NCBI GenBank assembly: GCA_002428225.1
Contig: DIUD01000022.1
Span: 1-7,097, forward strand
Origin: Roseovarius sp. UBA6167
Lineage (GTDB): Bacteria; Pseudomonadota; Alphaproteobacteria; Rhodobacterales; Rhodobacteraceae
Length of the DNA stretch: 7,097 bases
Direction: 5' to 3'
Below the pieces are notes generated by a model. The model was not told the DNA's origin. It was given only the letters and a program-made list of their open reading frames with translations, and did not search any database. Within the stretch, counting starts at the first letter, position 1, and every line of letters starts with the position of its first letter. A program made the translations under genes and the position numbers. This document shows, one piece after another, positions 6,693-7,097 of this stretch.

Positions 6693-6719
6693 AAAACGCC
6701 CCCGGAGGACCGAGGGCGT
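6693..6719 (-). terminator. Intrinsic-terminator-like hairpin within the tail operon
   Basis: Read on the minus strand, ACGCCCTCGG (6719-6710) can pair with CCGGGGGCGT (6705-6696) over ten base pairs including one G-T pair, closing a four-base TCCT loop. The stem runs directly into TTTT (6696-6693), then GC and a second TTTT (6690-6686). Only the minus direction has a T-run, so it would act on transcripts coming from the 81-residue gene towards the heme-oxygenase-like gene. Only about 20 bases separate it from the next start codon. Any transcription of the hub and tip genes from upstream must read through it, so it may be a partial terminator or attenuator. Confidence 0.7.
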
Positions 6720-6770
6720 GGGTGGTGTGTGTTCGTGGCGGATTGATTGGTCACGCAGCAAACAACCTCT

Positions 6771-7016
6771 TCAATCCGGCGGCGCAGGCAGTTCTGACCG
6801 CGCGCGATCCGCGCCCAGTAGAAGCGGATGCGCCTCTTCTGGCGTGCCGCCGAGGGCGATCAGGCGGTCAAGATAGGGCCGGAACCGCGTGAAGGTCTCG
6901 AGGGTCTCCTGACCTGTGCTGAGACTTTCGCCCGCACGGAGCCTGCCGGTGTGGCGGTGGGGGCCGTGCGCGATCCACCAGGTCAGGGTCTCAGCGGTAA
7001 AACTCTGGCTGCTCAT
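6771..7016 (-). CDS. Small unknown protein, 81 aa
   Basis: I do not recognise this protein. It is soluble-looking and has no membrane segment or cysteine. It starts MSSQSFTAETLTWWIAHG and continues with a Thr/Arg-rich middle (ETLETFTRFRPYLDRLIALG, about 37-56) and a Pro-rich end. The ATG at 7016 overlaps the stop of the upstream frame as ATGA and has GGAGA about nine bases upstream. The frame stays open further upstream (another ATG at 7043), but that region belongs to the preceding gene and has no ribosome-binding site, so the shorter form is preferred. Being wedged between tail genes, it may be a virion accessory or assembly protein; this rests on position only. Confidence 0.6.
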   Translation of the reverse strand: MSSQSFTAETLTWWIAHGPHRHTGRLRAGESLSTGQETLETFTRFRPYLDRLIALGGTPEEAHPLLLGADRARSELPAPPD

Positions 7017-7097
7017 GCGGGTCTGTCTCCAGTGATGGTCCATGCCGCGCCGTCGAGGCGCAGGGTGGCGGGGGCCAGCAGGTCGGACCAGGTGGTG
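7013..7097 (-). CDS. 3' end of an unrecognised upstream gene
   Basis: The last 27 sense codons of a gene enter from beyond the window. The frame gives TTWSDLLAPATLRL followed by DGAAWTITGDRPA and TGA at 7015-7013, which overlaps the next start as ATGA. The alternating hydrophobic pattern (LRLDGAAWTIT) suggests beta strands, as in virion or tail-associated proteins, but the fragment is too short to name. It does not look like the C-terminus of a DUF2460 protein, which normally precedes the hub gene in RcGTA-type clusters. The choice of frame rests on the ATGA junction and the plausible peptide. Confidence 0.55.
   Translation of the reverse strand, partial: TTWSDLLAPATLRLDGAAWTITGDRPA

Larger units (their letters stand above)
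6676..6770 (-). other. 95-base spacer before the heme-oxygenase-like gene
   Basis: Apart from the hairpin and the Shine-Dalgarno given separately, the remaining part (6720-6770) holds no convincing promoter or gene. It is the only sizeable gap among the upstream genes, which otherwise overlap. Confidence 0.5.

Noticed and set aside
6284..6754. Minus-strand 156-codon frame across the spacer and the heme-oxygenase-like gene
   Set aside because: Low-complexity Ala/Gly/Arg product in a frame shifted from the recognisable heme-oxygenase-like protein, running through the terminator hairpin; a shadow frame.
1..7097. CRISPR array, tRNA or rRNA genes
   Set aside because: No regularly spaced repeats and no tRNA-like or rRNA-like sequence were seen on either strand.

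Overview
The window is part of the tail-tip module of a siphovirus-type prophage or gene-transfer-agent-like element. The host is very probably an alphaproteobacterium of the Rhodobacterales (Rhodobacter, Paracoccus or Roseobacter-like). Three of its proteins belong to the families of the last three tail genes of the Rhodobacter capsulatus gene transfer agent (RcGTA): a DUF2163 hub, an NlpC/P60 tail peptidase and a very large protein with a GTA TIM-barrel-like domain. A DUF2793 protein follows, which is common behind this block in Rhodobacterales prophages. The DNA is GC-rich apart from one segment.

All genes but one read on the minus strand, so transcription runs from high to low coordinates. 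In that order: the 3' end of an unrecognised gene (7013-7097); a small unknown gene that overlaps it by ATGA (6771-7016); a spacer holding a strong intrinsic-terminator-like hairpin (6693-6719); a heme-oxygenase-family gene (6121-6675); the DUF2163 hub gene, again joined by ATGA (5240-6124); a low-GC interruption with a plus-strand gene for an exported six-cysteine protein (4823-5221); the NlpC/P60 peptidase gene (ending at 4309, start uncertain); the 1322-residue tail-tip protein (276-4244); and the 5' part of the DUF2793 gene (1-261).

The hub, peptidase and large protein should build the end of the tail. The hub joins the tube to the tip, the peptidase opens the cell wall during entry, and the large protein forms the tip structure with a carbohydrate-hydrolase-like barrel. 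Conserved tail genes are thus broken up at two places next to the hub gene. On its upstream side sits a heme-oxygenase-like protein that appears translationally coupled to the hub. On its downstream side sits an opposite-strand secreted or lipoprotein-like cargo gene of different base composition, which looks like a late-acquired 'moron'.

The start of the peptidase gene looks damaged or rewritten by the second insertion. The best Shine-Dalgarno/ATG pair there (ATG at 4784) is in the wrong frame for the conserved domain. The two cargo genes and the disturbed start are the parts most worth following up.
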